This document shows positions 1 to 10,925 of a stretch of DNA of 64,000 bases, piece after piece. The stretch covers positions 12,386,501-12,450,500 of the forward strand of contig CM053329.1 in the NCBI GenBank assembly GCA_028583605.1, read 5' to 3'. The DNA is from Dastarcus helophoroides (Eukaryota > Arthropoda > Insecta > Coleoptera > Bothrideridae). The notes beneath the pieces are model-generated. The model was not told where the DNA came from. It did not search any database and saw only the letters and a list, made by a program, of their open reading frames with translations. A program made the translations under genes and the position numbers. The first letter of the stretch is position 1. Each line of letters starts with the position of its first letter.

Positions 1-83
1 ACCTACATTTCCAAAATGTTTAAGTTGTTCATGATTTTTTTACTTCAAGTATAAAGATTTCATTATCTTTTATTTTTTAAAAC

Positions 84-598
84 AGATCGTACTAAAATCG
101 GTTTAGCCGTTCTCAAGTTATTTACTCACAAACATTGGCTGTCTGTATGTATGTTCACAAATAACTCGGAAACTACTTAGCTAATGTTAATGCGACTTTC
201 ATTAAACGGTAAAGTATTTTTTGGAGCACATTTTGAGCTATTCTTTTACTATTATAAACTCTACCAAAATTTTTATTTGGACAGATCTAGTAAAAATCAC
301 ATACAAACTAGTTTATCTATTCTTCGGTTACTTCTTACAAATAGATAGACAACTATGTGTAACAACTGCTCTCCAATTTATCTAATCTTATTTTGCTAAT
401 TTCAAGTTTACTTTTCAAATTTTAAATTCAAATATTGTAGATTCTTTATACATTTTTTCTACCTTGATTTTTAAAATTTTTAAATTGTTCATAATTTTTC
501 ATTTTACATATTACATTACATATTTTATTATTTTTTATTTTTTAAATCAGATTTCATCAAAATCGGTTGAGGCGTTCTAAAGTTATTTCCAAAATACA

Positions 599-631
<33 letters not shown>

Positions 632-633
632 CC

Positions 634-702
<69 letters not shown>

Positions 703-703
703 G

Positions 704-776
<73 letters not shown>

Positions 777-1015
777 GCCTGCCTGTGTGTCTATCTGTCT
801 GTCTGTCTGTCCGTCTGTCCGTCTGTTTGTCTGTCTGTCTGCCTGTCTGCCTGTCTATCTGTCTGTCTGTCTGTGTATCCAGAAATAACTTGGGAAGAGC
901 TTAATTAATTTTAATGCGACTTTCGTTAAGAAGTTGAGTATTTTCTTGAGTATATTTTAGGCTTCCTTTTTGTTCGATCAGGATTGTGCTTAAATTTTTA
1001 GTTAAACAGATCTAG
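84..1015. repeat. Dispersed repeat, two roughly tandem units
   Basis: Two diverged units, about 84-545 and 546-1015, share a block reading AAATCGGTTTAGCCGTTCT then a CTGT stretch, then an AATGCGACTTTC block, then GGAGTATATTTTGAG, and end near ACAGATCTAG. Similar units resume at 3976. No coding capacity is seen. The arrangement resembles the non-coding tail of an RTE-like or SINE-like retroelement, but the family is not identified. The CTGT stretch is short in unit 1 (about 140) and greatly expanded in unit 2. Confidence 0.6.
600..875. repeat. (CTGT)n microsatellite
   Basis: About 275 bases of nearly pure CTGT tetranucleotide with scattered single-base changes toward the 3' side (CTGC, CTAT, CCGT). 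Any Cys-Leu-Ser-Val open frames across it are artefacts of the repeat and should not be called genes. Confidence 0.97.
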
Positions 1016-1499
1016 GGTAAGGAAGCTTTTAAGGTAGTTTGCTGTGGCGACGACGTTGTCCTGATATCAGAGGAAGAAGATGACCTGCAAGAAATGCTAC
1101 ATGAAATGGAACAAGTGGCAAAGAAATATAATATGATTATATTCGTCCCGAAGACCAAAGCTTTAAACTATCTCTAAGGAACCTAGACGCTGCAAACTGG
1201 CTATCTTTAACCAAAGTGTAGAACAAGTAAAGAAGTTTAAATACTTGGGAGTAAATATTATCAGCAACAGAAATATTAAAGAGAAAGTAAAAGATCAAGT
1301 GACAAAAGCAACCTTAATATTAGCATTCCTATGAGATATTATTTGAAGAAACAAATACACCTCCATTAACGCTAAAATTAAAATTTATAAAACATGCCTA
1401 AGACCAGTAATGACATATGCAGCTAAGACTAGAGCGGAATCAACCTCTACTAAACGCCTTCTAAGGATAGCCGAAATGAGAACTCTTGAAGAAATTACG
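1016..1499 (+). pseudogene. LINE reverse transcriptase C-terminal fragment
   Basis: Conceptual reading with frameshifts gives a GDDVVLISEEEDDLQEML-like segment (RT active-site region, the usual YADD tyrosine lost), then FKYLGVNI, and further on RPVMTYAAKTRAEST followed by RLLRIAEMRTL. This is the order seen in RT plus thumb of the abundant insect endonuclease-reverse transcriptase LINEs. In-frame stops and frame changes make it inactive. The reading continues beyond the hAT insertion at 3669. The clade (RTE-like or related) is not certain. Confidence 0.75.
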
Positions 1500-1507
1500 G
1501 ATCATAC

Positions 1508-3660
1508 CAGTGGCGGCTCGCGTATAGGTACTGTGGAATTGCACCACTTCCAATTTCGCTAACGAGTTTTTTATCACAATTTTCCGAAGACTTTTCTGTA
1601 AACAATTTTTTTTAGAGATTTTAAATTTTCTCTGATTTCTTTTTATAGAAATGAGAAATGTCAAGTTTCTTTTACGAAGTTACGGGATTTTAAAACCTAT
1701 TTTAATTTTTTATTCCAATTTTTGTAAAAATTTTGAAAAAATACTTAAAGAACATCTAGATTCAACTCTTCTTGCATTTTAATATTTCTCTAAAAAAAAT
1801 AATAGCAAATATTCCAGTTTTTACCTGAAATCTCAATTTTAACTTTTTTGTATTAAAATTTTGAATTTCTTCTAGATATTTCGATTTATTTAAGAAAATT
1901 TTAATTTGTTCTGCGAAGTTTCATTTTTTGTAAATGTTTTATAAATTTTTTTTTTTTATAAATTCCTATTTTTTTCAAAAAAGTTGTTCTTAAAATTTCT
2001 TCTGTAATTTCAACCTCTCCAGATTTTTTATGTTCCTCTAATTTAGTTTAAAAATGTCAAGTTTTCTCACTAGACTTTGACATTTCATAGTTCATTTTAT
2101 TTTCTAATTTTGATAAAAATGTTTAGCATAAAACCCTACAATTTCTATAACAATGTCAACATTTTGGAAAAACGAAGAAATAAAAAAAAATTATTTTAAA
2201 CTCCTTTCGCATTTCGATATTTTTCTAAAATGATGTAACAAGAGAGTCTTGGATTATTTTAGTAAAATTTCAATTTCCACCTTTTTGTAACGATATTTCA
2301 AATAATTTTTTCTTAAATTTCGATTTTCTCTAAGAAATTTTAAATTTTTTCCCATGAAATTTGTGTTTTTCTCAAAACATTGTATACAAAGGATTTTTTT
2401 TAGAATTTTCAACAAGGTGGGAATTAAAAAGAAGTCGTAAATTTTAGAAAAGTTCAGATTTAAGAAAAGGTTAAAATTTTCAAAAAAAAAGTCGAAAGTT
2501 TTTAACACTTTGATCTTTCCAAATTTTGAGAAATATACAAAATATTTAAAAAAATTAAGGATAAGGCAAACATTTCCAAAAACTTTCAAAAGAAGTTAAA
2601 ATTTTGAAAATGAAAAAGTTTTCAAACAAATAGGTCGAAATGTTATAGTCCAAATTAAAAAAAATATCAAAACTTTGAAAAAGTAGACACATTCAAAAGA
2701 TCTGAGAATTGTTATAGAGTTTTTAAAATAATTCGAAATTTTAAAAAAGTTTAAATTTTGAATAATTGGAAAATTTTCACTTAAGTTATCAATAAAAACC
2801 AGAATTTTTAAAGCCGGAATATTGGAAACAAGTCGAAAATTATCAGATAGATCAAGGTTTTCAAAAGTCGAAATATTGATAAGTTAAAAGTTTGAAAAAA
2901 GTTTAAATTTTTCGGTGTTAAAATTTTGGACCAAAGTTGAAGATTTTTCAAATAAGATTGAAATTTTAGGTCAATAAAATTAACATTTTAAAAAAATGTT
3001 AAACTTTTCATAAAAAGTTAAGATTTAAAAAAAATAGTCGAAATTTTGAAAAAATTTCGTAAATTAAAAAGTAACCAAATTTAAAAAAAAATAAAAATAG
3101 TCAAAAATGTGAAAAAAGTTAACATTTCAAAAAATTGAAACTGCAAAAATAGTCGAAATTTTGAAAAATGATTGACAGTAAAAAAACATTCCAAATTATT
3201 GAGAATCAAAATTTTCAATAAAAACATTATAATTTTTTTAAAAAAAAGGATGAAATTCTGAAAAAGATCGACAATTTAAAAAGTCAAAAGTCTAGTTTTA
3301 AAAAATGTTACATTTTCGGAAAAAGTAAAAATTTCAGAGGGTGAAAATTTTCAAAAACTGTACTTAATTTTCAAAAAAAAAACAAAACACCGAAAAGTTA
3401 AAATATTTTCAAAAATGGAGGTATTTTTAAAAGAGTGTACACAAATTTTTGAAAAAGTCAATACTTAAAAATAAAATAAAGTTGAAGTTACAAGAAAAAA
3501 GTCTAAATTTTGGAATACAATCAAAATTTGAGATAAATCAAGACTTTCAAAAACGTAAAATTATTCAAAAATTTCCATTGTCAAGCTTTCTAAGAAATCT
3601 AAAATTTTTAAAAAGTAACATTTAGAAAATGTCTACGAGTTTGGCTACGAGCCACCACTG
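1508..3660. mobile_element. Non-autonomous hAT-type element, 2153 bp
   Basis: Terminal inverted repeats are CAGTGGCGGCTCG (1508-1520) and, reading inward from the right, CAGTGGTGGCTCG (3648-3660), 12 of 13 identical. An exact 8-bp target duplication GATCATAC occurs at 1500-1507 and 3661-3668. TIRs beginning CAG with 8-bp TSDs define the hAT superfamily. The interior has no transposase; it is T-rich on the left (to about 2350) and A-rich on the right, i.e. roughly strand-symmetric low-complexity filler. A related terminus occurs at 50970. Confidence 0.9.
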
Positions 3661-3668
3661 GATCATAC

Positions 3669-3942
3669 ACTACAAGATAGAAAACCTAAGGACGAATTAA
3701 GACATGCCAAATACAAGATGTAGTGAGATGGGTACGAAAAAGAAGAACAGAGTGAAGGGACCACGTCGATAGAATGACAAACGATAGATTACCTAAAATC
3801 GCTAAAACCCAAAAAACAAACACTTCCAGAGCACGAGGAAGACCCCAAAGTGATGACATGAGAGCTGGAGTCGGCATCACAGGAACAAGATAACAGACGA
3901 AATAACAGAAGCTACAAAAAGAACAGGACGTACGTCCTAAAC
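3669..3942 (+). pseudogene. LINE ORF2 C-terminus, continuation beyond the hAT insertion
   Basis: Reads as TLQDRKPKDELRHAKYKM, then VVRWVRKRRTEWRDHVDRM, then RLPKIAKTQKTNTSRARGRP. The W..R..EW..HV.RM and RARGRP motifs close the C-terminus of the endonuclease-RT LINEs whose earlier part is at 1016-1499. Joining the halves across 1508-3660 restores the usual order, which confirms that the hAT element inserted secondarily. Stops are present; it is non-functional. Confidence 0.75.
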
Positions 3943-3975
3943 TAAGAAGAAGAAGAAAAAGAAAAAGAAGAAGAG

Positions 3976-4410
3976 GATCTAGTGAAAGTTACATACAAAT
4001 TTGCTTAGCAATTCCTGAGTTATTTTTGAAGAAACACGTAGACAACTGTGTAACTCTCTTCCAATTAATTTATCAAATTTTATATTGGAAATTTCAAGAT
4101 TATCCTTCAAGTTTTATTTTTAAATATTGTAGATTTTTTATTTTTTCACAAATCCATTCCCAACATTTTTAATTTAGTCATAATTTTTTTTTTAATGCAA
4201 AGGTTTTATTAATTTTGATATTAACTGTTTGTCTGTATGTCTACAAATACCTCTGGAACGGCTTAAATGATTTTAATGCAACTTTCACTAAACAATATAG
4301 CATTTTTTGGAGTATATTTTGAGTTATTCTTCCACTTATCTAATTTGTGCTAAAATTTTTATTCAGACAGATCTAGTGAAAGTTATAATAAAATTGGTTT
4401 AGCAATTTTA
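3976..4410. repeat. Dispersed repeat, further units
   Basis: Starts with the GATCTAG duplication and continues the repeat interrupted by the LINE. 3980-4150 matches about 290-450, and 4210-4400 matches the blocks around 130-330 and 890-1015 (AATGCAACTTTC, then TTTTTGGAGTATATTTTGAG, then ACAGATCTAGTG). The CTGT stretch here is only a few units long. Confidence 0.6.
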
Positions 4411-5639
4411 CAGCTTTATTCGGACAAAAAAAAAACAAACAGTAAGATGGTCGAATTCTGAAGACGTACGGACAAATAGACGAAGGACTAACAGATAGAT
4501 GGAGAGGGAAAAATAAAAACTGTTAAAAACTTTTATGGATTTTTGTACTACGTAAATAATCATACATTTTTATGAAAATGCTGTTGTTTTGTAATCCTAG
4601 ACTTTAATTTTATCTATATGGATAGAAGTTTGAATAGAATAACGAATACGAACCCAATTTTTATGATATACTGGAAATTAGCTGTTACATAATGTCCTTA
4701 AGACTAAGGTATACTTCAATCACGCATTTGTCCCTCTGGCAACCTAATAAGTAACAATTCTGACTAGTAATCAAAAATCGAACGAGTATCTAGCATTTTG
4801 AAGTGTTCATTATTTCAAATTTAAATTAAAATAATTAAATACTCGAGTTGACAGCCCAACAGCAACAATTCAGATCAATAAAGCTTGAAATTGTGTTTGT
4901 CAGAGTAAAAACTTTTCTTAAATTATCTCAACCAGACGATGGTAGTAATTCCGCGCAAGAAACATATTTTGCTAAATAGGCGTCCACTTTTTTATAACTA
5001 AAGTTCAAACTGAATTGCTTTAGCAATACCGAATCACGTCCTAGGATAGTTTTCCTTGAGAGGGCGGTATCTTTTATCATTGTTCTCCAAGCTCGTCGCA
5101 ATAAAGTTGTAGTGTTTGGAGCTGGTCCAGAAGTCAGGCAATATAATGTATACTTTATGGCGAATGATTATTAAAACTATATTTCTTTCCTCCTCTCTAC
5201 TGAAGAAATAATGGCGTAATATTTGGTATATTTAATTCGGTCTGATATTAAAGTGTCCAGGACCGAAAACAAACAATCTCGAGCCAGCAAGTTCTGGAAT
5301 ATGCTCAATTTTCTCTCGCAACGTTAAGTTTTAATGAAAGGCCATCCTTTAGTGTCGTAGATTTTAAATATTTACATAAGTTTTGTTCTCCTTATGCATA
5401 TCTTATAATATTATGAAACTAAAATAGAAAATTTGCAAATTATTAACTTTCTTAAATTTCCATTTTTTTTATTTTGACGAGATGAACAATAAAACAGGTC
5501 CACAAAAAAAGTAGTGTATACTGGGGTCTGGATTATGATTTTCCGGAGTATTTTTTCCTGCTGAACACGAATCTAAGGTCAAAATTAACGGTCAATGAGC
5601 AAATAATTAAGAAAAACCCCAAAAAACCGATAAAAGTAT
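4411..5639. other. No gene recognised
   Basis: AT-rich sequence without a convincing exon, RNA gene or terminal-repeat element. The last 150 bases may belong to the LINE relic that follows. Confidence 0.4.
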
Positions 5640-6705
5640 CGTGACTTGTTGTGGACAATCTCTTTCCAAAGTTACACAACTCAGGCCTATAACGCAGGGA
5701 TATCGACATTGTCGTTACTCTAAGAGGAAAGCATGACCAAGTTATATCAAACCTGATGCAATCTGCCCTAAATGTCATCAACAATTAATGCTGGAAGAAA
5801 GGCCTAAGAGTCAACGCAAGCAAAACAGTTACTGTTCCATTATCTAAAAAAAGAAAGTTCTCATTAATAGCCTCCATCATGAACGAACGGACTATAAACT
5901 GACTTCTCAAGTGAAACAAAATACCTAGGTTTAATGCTACACCAGAAAATTACTTGGAACGCACACTACACAAAGGCGCACGTGCAACAGTGGTAACAGG
6001 TAAACGTGCAACAGTGGTAACAGGTGAACGTGCAACAGTGATAAATTGGAGCTGCCGTAAACTCTTTGGAAAAACCTGGAAACTGAACCCCAAAATGATA
6101 TAGTGGTCTTATCTGACTGGTATCAGACCAATGGTCACATTCGCCTCATTATATGGTAGCCAAAAGCTAAAGAAAAGACAACACAAGATCAACTTGCAAA
6201 AGTACAACGTTTAGCATGTCTTGGAATTACAGGAGCAATAAAAACCTGTCCAACTGCAGCTCTGGAAGTCGTGCTGAATTTTTCCCCTTTACATCTAAAA
6301 ATAAAGAAGAAGGCAATTCTGGGCGCTTTAAGACTGGTTTAGGCAGTAAATCTGAAGGAAGGAGACTTTATCGGACACATGAGTATGCTCAAAGAATTTG
6401 TGCCATCGCCAACGATAAAACTAGTTGACACAGTACAAACCAGGTTGGAATTAGAGCACTCATTTGAAGTGGTAATAAATGATCAGTGTATGAGTGGGAT
6501 GGACCAAAAACCCAAACTACTACTACTTATCTTGTACACAAATGGTTCAAAACAGCAGAAGGAGTTGGGGTCGGCGTATACGGCACAAAATATAGACTAA
6601 CAAAAGCCTTAAGTCAAACTTCCACAATATTCCAGGCAGAAGAACATGCTATGCACTCGGGAATGTCTTCGAAGGACTTGCGAGGAATAAATACTTTATT
6701 TTTAT
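5640..6705 (+). pseudogene. RNase H-bearing LINE relic (RT end plus RNase H start)
   Basis: Frame-broken reading runs from an RT segment (DIDIVVTLRGKHDQVI, then GLRVNASKTVTVPL) through the signature QRLACLGITGAIKTCPTAAL (about 6210-6270) to an RNase H domain starting LVYTNGSKTAEGVGVGVYGT (about 6525-6590) and ending TIFQAEEHAMHSG (about 6660). The first RNase H aspartate position reads Asn (TNGSK for TDGSK). The fragment breaks off at about 6705. Order and motifs match LINEs with a C-terminal RNase H (I, Loa or R1-like groups). A second relic of the same kind is at 51945-53190. Stops and frameshifts are numerous. Confidence 0.75.
5981..6044. repeat. 24-bp minisatellite, about 2.7 units
   Basis: CGTGCAACAGTGGTAACAGG recurs at 5981, 6005 and 6029 with a 24-bp period inside the LINE relic. 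24 is divisible by three, so the expansion alone would not shift the frame. Likely a local slippage duplication after the element died. Confidence 0.85.
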
Positions 6706-8151
6706 ATTTCTGTCATTTGTTCTTTATTACATATGGTACGTTGACATATTTTATTAAAATAGTGGTGCAATGTCTAAATGTTGAAATATAATTAATTTTA
6801 AAATAAGACGCCATTTTGTAGTGCCAATTAGCTATTTTACTTACCTTATTTTTATAGAGAATTCCCTAGGAGCTTCGGCTACTTAAAAAACATTAATTAG
6901 AAAATAAAAAACTCGACCAATTTAGTAAGCTCGAGCAGAGAAAAATTTAATTAAGCCCCATCCAAATTATAGGTCGTTTGAAGGTAACAAATCCATAATC
7001 TTAAAAACTCCAGATTATAAAAATCCTACAGAAAATTTAATTAGTTTCATCCAACAGTTGCATTCACCGCTGTTGAGACTAGTTGCAACAAATTTACTTA
7101 GCCTAGTCTAGAGATTATTAAACGAAGGCTTGATTCAATTATTAGCAAAGATAAGTTTTGGAAATTGCCTTGTTACAACCTAATTGCCTAATTACCCTTG
7201 AGGAGTCCCAGACGTTTTCTTTCGCGAGTAAACTCCTGCCGATCTTGCTCACAAGAAACAAATTCTAAAATGGTCGATTATTTCAGTTTCAGAGGCGCGA
7301 ACAACAGGTGTGTGAACCTCCAGTAGTTTGATTCATCTCGCTTTTGTCTACATTGTGATAAATTGTCCATCGGGGACACAAAAGGCTAAATCAGAGGTGT
7401 TTTAACAGACACATAAGCTGATGTAGTTTCGAACTTCAACATTACCCTATAAAAGTTAGTCGTGAAATTTTTTTCCGCCATATTGATTTATGGAAATCAA
7501 TTTAGAGACAGCTTCCTAAAATTTAGTAAATGCTCACGAAATAGGAAGTTAACCAGACGAAGACTAATCGGCTAGAATATTTTACATAATTTCCTTAGTT
7601 ACTAGGCGGAAAACATTAGAACATGTGCCACGGGCTTTTAGCGAGGTCTCGTGATTTTATAAAATTGAATAGCATATTTCGAATGTCTCTTGAAGTTTCT
7701 CTTAAAAGTAGAGAGTAAAAAGTTTTATAATTCGAATATTCTTAGCATAAATTTGCATGGTTAAAAGGAAGCTTTTATCTTGTTTAGGGAAAATGACAAA
7801 AATGAATTTAGTTTATATGTTTTTTGGTGAAGTTTAAAGAAGTTGAAGAAGTAATTTAATTTAATTCAGAAGCATATATTTGTTACTGGCATTCGAAATA
7901 AGGGTGCAATAACCTGCCTTGGGGATATATAAATTTATTGAAAAAGTTTTCAGCTAAGGGAATTCATCATAAATTGAATAATAACTTTATTTCATTTGAT
8001 TATGTTGGTTCCAAAAAAAATTATCTGAAAATGATGTCGAATTGATTGAACAGAAAGCACAAGTATATCTACCTAAAAATCATCTAGTCTAGAAAATATC
8101 TGTCATATTGTCATTCATTTTAGGAGAAGATAAAGAAAAATGAGTTTTTTT
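6706..8151. other. No gene recognised
   Basis: Ordinary AT-rich, apparently non-repetitive sequence. I see no splice-bounded exon, terminal repeats or RNA gene. Confidence 0.4.
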
Positions 8152-8290
8152 GGTGGCACGAGCTGGTCCTTGGTTATCTTTAAAAAACAGTATCTCTCTG
8201 AAGATGATAGCTTGGCTGTCGAAATGCATTAGAGCAACTTTTGTTGTGTTTTTTAATCTTTTTTGGTTAAAGTCTAGCCCAGTTCTTGTC
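8152..8290 (+). repeat. Hammerhead-like repeat family 1, single copy
   Basis: Begins near GAGCTGGTCCTTGGTTATC and contains CTCTCTGAAGATGATAGC...GGCTGTCGAAATGCATTAGAG, then the usual TTTGTTGTGTTTTTTAAT tail. The hammerhead-like core (8194-8235) has CTGAAGA, a helix II with one G-U pair (GATAG with CTGTC) and GAAA. The palindromic helix III reads ATGCAT instead of ACGCGT and stays self-complementary. Confidence 0.7.
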
Positions 8291-8367
8291 TAAATCCAAA
8301 CTGAGGGTCACTTATTACGTTGTCACACTTTTTATACAATCTTCGATATAATATACTTAGTGGTGCT

Positions 8368-10925
8368 TCAAAGTTTCTTTGGTTCTTGTACGAGGGCCCT
8401 TGGATGCAGCGCAGGTGACACATTTCCGATGTCCTCCTTGCAGTTAACCCAATAGTACCGTTTCCGAACCTTCTCCAGGGTCTCGTTCATCCCTAAATGT
8501 CCACTAGAGGTACCATTGTGCACCTCCCACAAGAACTGTGAAATCTTCTCCTGAGGCACCACCAACTGCAAGTTGACGCGCTTTCCATCCACGCTTTTCC
8601 ATGCTCTCTTCAGCACCCCGTCCTCTACCTGGAGGGATTTCCATTGGGCCCACAAATTCTTTAGAGCTGGACTTCTGTCGGAAACCTCTTTCCATTCAGG
8701 TCTATCTCCAGCTTCTTTTCATTCCAATATGGGTCCGATATCAGCGTCGCTCTTCTGTAACTCCCGAAGACCTTCAACAGTCCATTCGTCTTCTGGCTGA
8801 ACAGACGTTACCCTTATATTCAGCATGTCCTCATGGTCCTCAACTCGTTTGCAGTGTTTGCAATCCCCACAAAGTCTTCTGGACAAAGCGTCAGCGTTGT
8901 TATGCTGTCGTCCCGGTCGATAAGGCACCTTGAAGTGATACCGCTGAAGCCTTTCTAACCATCTAGCCGTCTGCCCCTCTGCGTTTTTTAGTCGAAGTAA
9001 CCAAGAAAGAGCCGAATAATCTGTCCTGATGGGGAATTCTTGGCCATACAAGTACTTGTGAAAGTGTTCCACGGCCTTCACTATCGCAGGAAGTTTCTTC
9101 CTGGTGGTGCAATAGTTCCTCTCTGGCTATGTCAGGACCTTGCTGTAATATTCGATTACTCTTTCTTCACCGCCTTGAACTTGGGATAGCACAGCCCCAA
9201 CGTCGATGTTGCTGGCATCAGTGTCCAACGCGAACTTCCCATTTCGCTCAGAATAAGCCAAGATAGGGCTTGTGCACAAGGCGGACTTCAGTTTTCGGAA
9301 AGCAGTATCACAATCCGGAGTCCAGACATACGGCGTTCTTTCTTCCGTTAGTCGGTGTAATGGCGCAGCGATGTTGGCGAAACCTTTTACAAATCTTTTG
9401 TAATAGGTGCATAACCCCAGAAAACTCCTCAGTTTATGTTTATCTTTGGGTCTTGGCCAGTCACGGATTGCTTGGGTATCACGAGCCAAAGTAACCTTGA
9501 CTCCTGGGTCCACTGTTGTTTGCACATTTCTTCCATCCCCACTGGCTTCCACCACCAAACCCTCCTTGGTTCTTCTCATCTGTTTAATGGGAAGAATTTC
9601 GGGGACTGGTTTTGTGACATTAGCTGGTGAGCTCCTCTTCTCGACGTGTTGTTTTCTTACTGCGGGGCTTGTGGGCTTTTTGGAGATTGATCTGCAGTCC
9701 TTCTTGAGGTGCCCCGGTTTGCCACAACTGTAACATGTTGTGCTTCTTCTATTGGGTCTACCTTTAAGAGCTTCGAGTAGTTCTTTGATGCTCGCGTTCA
9801 CATTCTTTATGCTAGAGTTCATCTTCGCCTTTATTTCCTCCATGTTAGCACTTATGTTCGCGTTCGTCTCCTTTATGTTAGCGCTCATCTTCGCAAGATC
9901 AGGGTAATTCGCAACCTTCTCGATGTTGGCCTTCCTTATTCTCCGTGACGCCTCTGGCTCCAAAACCTTATAGGCAGCTTTTACTTCCAAAGTTCTAATT
10001 AGTGCCTCCCTTGATGTTCGGAAGTTTGACAAGCGCATCACTTCCTGGACTTCTGAGTCTCGTATTCCTTCTGTAAAAATTCTAGCTATGTAAAGTTCCA
10101 AAAATTCACTTGGTGCTGTTAAATAAGCGGCATAAGTCAGTCTTTTTACGTCAGCCTCGAATTCTTGCAGCGTTTCATCACTTTTTTGCTTCCTTACTAG
10201 TAGTTGCGACTGGGCTACTTGCGGCAAATGATGATCTCCAAATCTCAGCTCTAAAGCTCTAACTAAATCTTTATAGTTAACTAGTTCGTGGTTAAATAGA
10301 GCTCGGAGTAGTTCCAGAGCTTCTTCGGGTAGGGAAACCACCAATGAGGTCGCCTTTTCGTCTTGCGTCCATCGATTGGCTCTAGCAGCAGCTTCGAACT
10401 GTATTCTGTAGGCCTGGAATCATATATGTAATACTTCTATATGGCCAGCTCCCTATTCTCTTCGCGAGTTTGTTCTGATCAAATCCGATGAAGATGGAAC
10501 ATAGATAAATGGCGAGTATTGCGCATGAATGAACGAAATGAACCAATCGCTACGCGCGGGTTAAACGAGTGTTTATGTTTGGCCGCGAACAGCTGACTTT
10601 GGCCATGCACAAAGGATTTGTAACACCTGCGCATTGCGACTCATTAATGCGTGTGAAGGTCAGCGAAAAAGAGAAGTCTTTCCCATAAGGAACGAGGAAC
10701 TGGCCATATAGAAGTATTACATATATGCCTGGAACGATGTTTTTCCATCATAGGTCGAAGGTTTCACCTTTTGGGAAGAACTAGCAGGTACACTTTCGGA
10801 TTCATTTTGTGTGACTTGTCCACTTCGCAACTTCTTCACGTCATTTTTGATGTTGCTAATCTTCTTCTGTGTTGCATTCTTCTTTGACTTCGCCAATCTC
10901 TTCTTGCATTTTTTCTATCATGTTT
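8368..10925 (-). pseudogene. Ty3/gypsy-type gag-pol relic with internal deletion
   Basis: Read on the minus strand. Gag begins around 10925, is split by a MITE (10421-10727) and continues from 10344 with a typical Gag core. A zinc knuckle CYSCGKPGHLKKDC lies near 9725. Protease and most of the RT are missing: Gag runs directly into the RT thumb (FLGLCTYYKRFVKGFANIA) and RNase H (LDTDASNIDVGAVL). A stop at 9125-9127 interrupts the domain, which resumes from 9081 (TDYSALSWLL, then HNNADALSRR). The integrase zinc-binding domain follows (HNGTSSGHLG) and shifts frame near 8425, where the second Cys pair is readable only in another frame. No LTRs were found. No envelope gene. Non-functional. Confidence 0.88.
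10421..10727. mobile_element. 307-bp MITE with about 32-bp TIRs inside gag
   Basis: The two ends read inward as CATATATGTAATACTTCT and continue TATGGCCAG: 28 bases identical, then CTCC versus TTCC. Flanks are CCTGGAAT (10413-10420) and CCTGGAAC (10728-10735), an 8-bp target duplication with one substitution. Removing it restores the Gag reading (TYDGKTSF joined to QAYRIQFEAAARAN). An 8-bp TSD fits hAT or P; a TIR of about 31 bp starting CAT is reminiscent of P elements, but there is no coding sequence to decide. The interior is GC-richer than its surroundings. Confidence 0.88.

Larger units (their letters stand above)
1016..3975 (+). mobile_element. 5'-truncated LINE (endonuclease-RT type), interrupted by a hAT element
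   Basis: The LINE sits in the dispersed repeat and is flanked by a 7-bp direct repeat GATCTAG (1009-1015 and 3976-3982). Its 3' end is a GAA-rich tail (about 3943-3975). Coding remnants lie at 1016-1499 and 3669-3942; 1508-3660 is a later hAT insertion. Truncation at the 5' end, a short target duplication and an A-rich microsatellite tail are the usual signs of target-primed reverse transcription. Confidence 0.75.

Noticed and set aside
567..908. Cys-Leu-Ser-Val-rich open frames
   Set aside because: Translations of the (CTGT)n microsatellite; all frames stay open because of the repeat.
2254..2589. A 111-aa Phe/Lys/Asn-rich open frame
   Set aside because: Filler inside the hAT element; compositional.
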